Shown here: in pieces, positions 13,739 through 14,930 of the stretch
Position numbering within the stretch: position 1 is the stretch's first letter
How the letters are laid out: every line of letters begins with the position of its first letter
NCBI GenBank assembly: GCA_011390455.1
Contig: JAABSI010000073.1
Coordinates: 1-14,930, forward strand
DNA from: Trueperaceae bacterium
Lineage (GTDB): Bacteria; Deinococcota; Deinococci; Deinococcales; Trueperaceae
DNA length: 14,930 nt
Reading direction: 5' to 3'
Position numbers and translations under genes: made by a program
Notes under the pieces: generated by a model
What the model was told of the DNA's origin: nothing
The model's input: the letters and a program-made list of their open reading frames with translations, nothing else
The model's database searches: none

Positions 13739-14340
13739 GCGGTCCGCTCCCGCTCGAGGCTCTTCGCCTTCGCGATCTTGGCGCGCACGACCTCGGCCGC
13801 CTGCTGGTCGCCGAGCGCGATGCGGATGATGCGCAGCGCCTCTTGCGCCTCGGGGATCTTCACCTTCTCGAAGAGGTTGACGCGTTGGCTCGTCAGGCGC
13901 AGCTCGTCGGCGAGCCGGCTCCGCTGTTCGGCCAGCACCTGCCGGCGCCAGCGCAACTCCGTGAGTCGTTCGAGCAGCTCGACGGCCTCGTCGACCCACG
14001 GCGGCGTCCGGTCGGGCGGCGGCATCCGCCGCTGCCAGCGGAAGCCCTCGACGGTCGGCAGGGTCACGCCGGCGACGCTGGTCTCGCCCTCGTGCACCTC
14101 GGCCAGCGTGACGAAGGCGAGGAGGGGCTGCGGCTCCGCCCAGAGCTCGATCCAGGAGCTTAGTCCACGGAGCAGCTCGGTCTCCTCCTCACCGACCTGG
14201 TGGATGGCGACCTCGACGCGGCGGAGCTCGAGCTGCAGCTGCTGCTGCTTCAGACGCAGGGTCGGCAGGTAGCGCTCGAAGCGCGCGAGCGCGTCGCGCT
14301 GCCGCTTGAGCTCGGACTTGCTGGCGCGAACGCGACTCAT
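13735..14340 (-). CDS. atpD: V-type ATPase subunit D (central rotor shaft)
   Basis: A 201-residue, largely helical coiled-coil protein that forms the central shaft turned by the A3B3 head. The N-terminal segment [22 protein letters not shown] is the form found in spirochete and chlamydial AtpD; it lacks the PTR and GHxLLKxKRD pattern of archaeal, Thermus and eukaryotic D subunits. The C-terminal helix has [22 protein letters not shown], the usual contact region to the head and to the rest of the rotor. It starts at ATG 14340, which overlaps the atpB stop as ATGA, and its own stop overlaps the atpI start as GTGA. This indicates translational coupling along the operon. Length is normal for the family (about 200-220). 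Confidence 0.92.
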   Translation of the reverse strand: MSRVRASKSELKRQRDALARFERYLPTLRLKQQQLQLELRRVEVAIHQVGEEETELLRGLSSWIELWAEPQPLLAFVTLAEVHEGETSVAGVTLPTVEGFRWQRRMPPPDRTPPWVDEAVELLERLTELRWRRQVLAEQRSRLADELRLTSQRVNLFEKVKIPEAQEALRIIRIALGDQQAAEVVRAKIAKAKSLERERTA

Positions 14341-14930
14341 CGCGCGGGCCAATGGCGTTCGATCAGCGCCGAGGCCAGGCCGGTCTGCTCGGGCTCGAAG
14401 CACTCGGCCAGCAGCGCCCAGCCGACGTCCAGCGCGGACTCGAGGGGCAGGTCGACCTCGAGGTCCATCAGCCGCTCCTCGAAGCCGACCCCGTAGCGGA
14501 GCAGCTGCTCGTCCCACTCGCTCATCCGGAAGCCCATGGCACGCTTCTCGAGCGTCTCGCGGTAGGCGGCGTACAGCTGGATCATCGTGTTCATGAGGGC
14601 CCGGTGGTCGTCGCGGGTGGTCCCGTTGACCAGCTGCTTGAGGCGGCTGAGGCTGCCGAACGGCTCGATGCGGCCGCCCCGCAGGTAGAACTGCCCCTCG
14701 GTGATGTAGCCCGTGTTGTCCGGCACCGGGTGCGTGACGTCGTCGCCGGGCATCGTCGTCACGGCCAGGATCGTGATCGAGCCGGCGTCGTCGAAGTCGA
14801 CCGCCTTCTCGTAGCGGGCCGCCAACTGGCTGTAGAGGTCGCCCGGGTAGCCGCGGTTCGACGGGATCTGCTCCATCGTGATGGCCACCTCCTTGAGCGC
14901 GTCGGCGAAGTTGGTCATGTCGGAGAGCAG
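14337..14930 (-). CDS. atpB: V-type ATPase subunit B, C-terminal part (5' end beyond window)
   Basis: The visible 197 residues run in frame from the window edge ([14 protein letters not shown]) to the stop. The internal ATG at 14918 is the Met of the conserved SDMTN motif, not the start. B is the non-catalytic nucleotide-site subunit of the V1 head that alternates with A. Key segments are [55 protein letters not shown] and [11 protein letters not shown]. The [12 protein letters not shown] form (where Thermus, archaea and eukaryotes have a REEVPGRRGYPG-like sequence) and [17 protein letters not shown] are those of the spirochete/chlamydia-type enzyme. The stop overlaps the atpD start by four bases (ATGA). 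The operon promoter and the upstream genes (by analogy atpE and atpA) lie outside the window. Confidence 0.95.
   Translation of the reverse strand: MLSDMTNFADALKEVAITMEQIPSNRGYPGDLYSQLAARYEKAVDFDDAGSITILAVTTMPGDDVTHPVPDNTGYITEGQFYLRGGRIEPFGSLSRLKQLVNGTTRDDHRALMNTMIQLYAAYRETLEKRAMGFRMSEWDEQLLRYGVGFEERLMDLEVDLPLESALDVGWALLAECFEPEQTGLASALIERHWPAR

Noticed and set aside
11951..14272. A plus-strand open frame of 773 codons opposite the V-ATPase genes
   Set aside because: It mirrors atpI and atpD. The product is rich in Arg, Asp and Gly repeats with no domain, as expected for the antisense of GC-rich coding DNA.

Overview
The window is about 15 kb of very GC-rich bacterial DNA, densely coded, with no intergenic gap longer than about 140 bases. 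I see no rRNA, tRNA, CRISPR array, insertion sequence or phage gene. Two features bear on the host. The right end is a V/A-type ATPase operon. Several genes also lack a Shine-Dalgarno site and have a TAnnnT box 5 to 11 bases before the start codon, which suggests leaderless or near-leaderless transcripts. That combination fits a GC-rich member of the Deinococcota (for example Trueperaceae-like) or a deep actinobacterial lineage. I cannot decide between them from this sequence.

Layout, left to right. (1) 2-1965, plus strand: the 3' end of a PEP-utilising phosphotransferase, closely followed by a 14-helix DHA2-type MFS exporter. The pair looks like one operon and may be a drug-modification plus efflux unit. 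(2) 2060-3481, plus: a stand-alone NifS-like, PLP-dependent molybdenum cofactor sulfurase-type protein with the RTGCFCNPG cysteine motif and no MOSC domain. (3) 3533-4090, minus: an exported CueP-type periplasmic copper-binding protein. (4) 4189-6234, minus: a UvrD/PcrA-type SF1 DNA helicase, divergent from (5) 6299-8844, plus: a Gfo/Idh/MocA oxidoreductase followed 17 bases later by an acyl-CoA synthetase resembling malonyl-CoA synthetase. (6) 8927-9970, minus: a second, unrelated-looking Gfo/Idh/MocA oxidoreductase of the dihydrodiol/xylose dehydrogenase type, convergent with (5) across a strong hairpin. (7) 10110-11179: a YceI-family protein (minus) divergent from an HxlR-type regulator (plus), a typical regulator-target pair. 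(8) 11213-11380, plus: a 55-residue two-helix membrane protein. (9) 11430-14930, minus: V-ATPase genes transcribed atpB (partial), atpD, atpI, atpK, tightly overlapped.

The ATPase is the most informative block. The order B-D-I-K and the sequences of B and D match the spirochete/chlamydia-type V-ATPase rather than the Thermus or archaeal type. The 155-residue, four-helix K subunit carries the residue set (S63, Q64, Y67, Q112, E141) that corresponds to the sodium site of Enterococcus hirae NtpK, so this could be a sodium-translocating enzyme. The other genes look like independent small transcription units separated by hairpins. I did not find a clear multi-gene novel system here. The best leads are the sodium-type V-ATPase, the leaderless promoter pattern, the HxlR-YceI pair and the orphan Moco-sulfurase-like protein.
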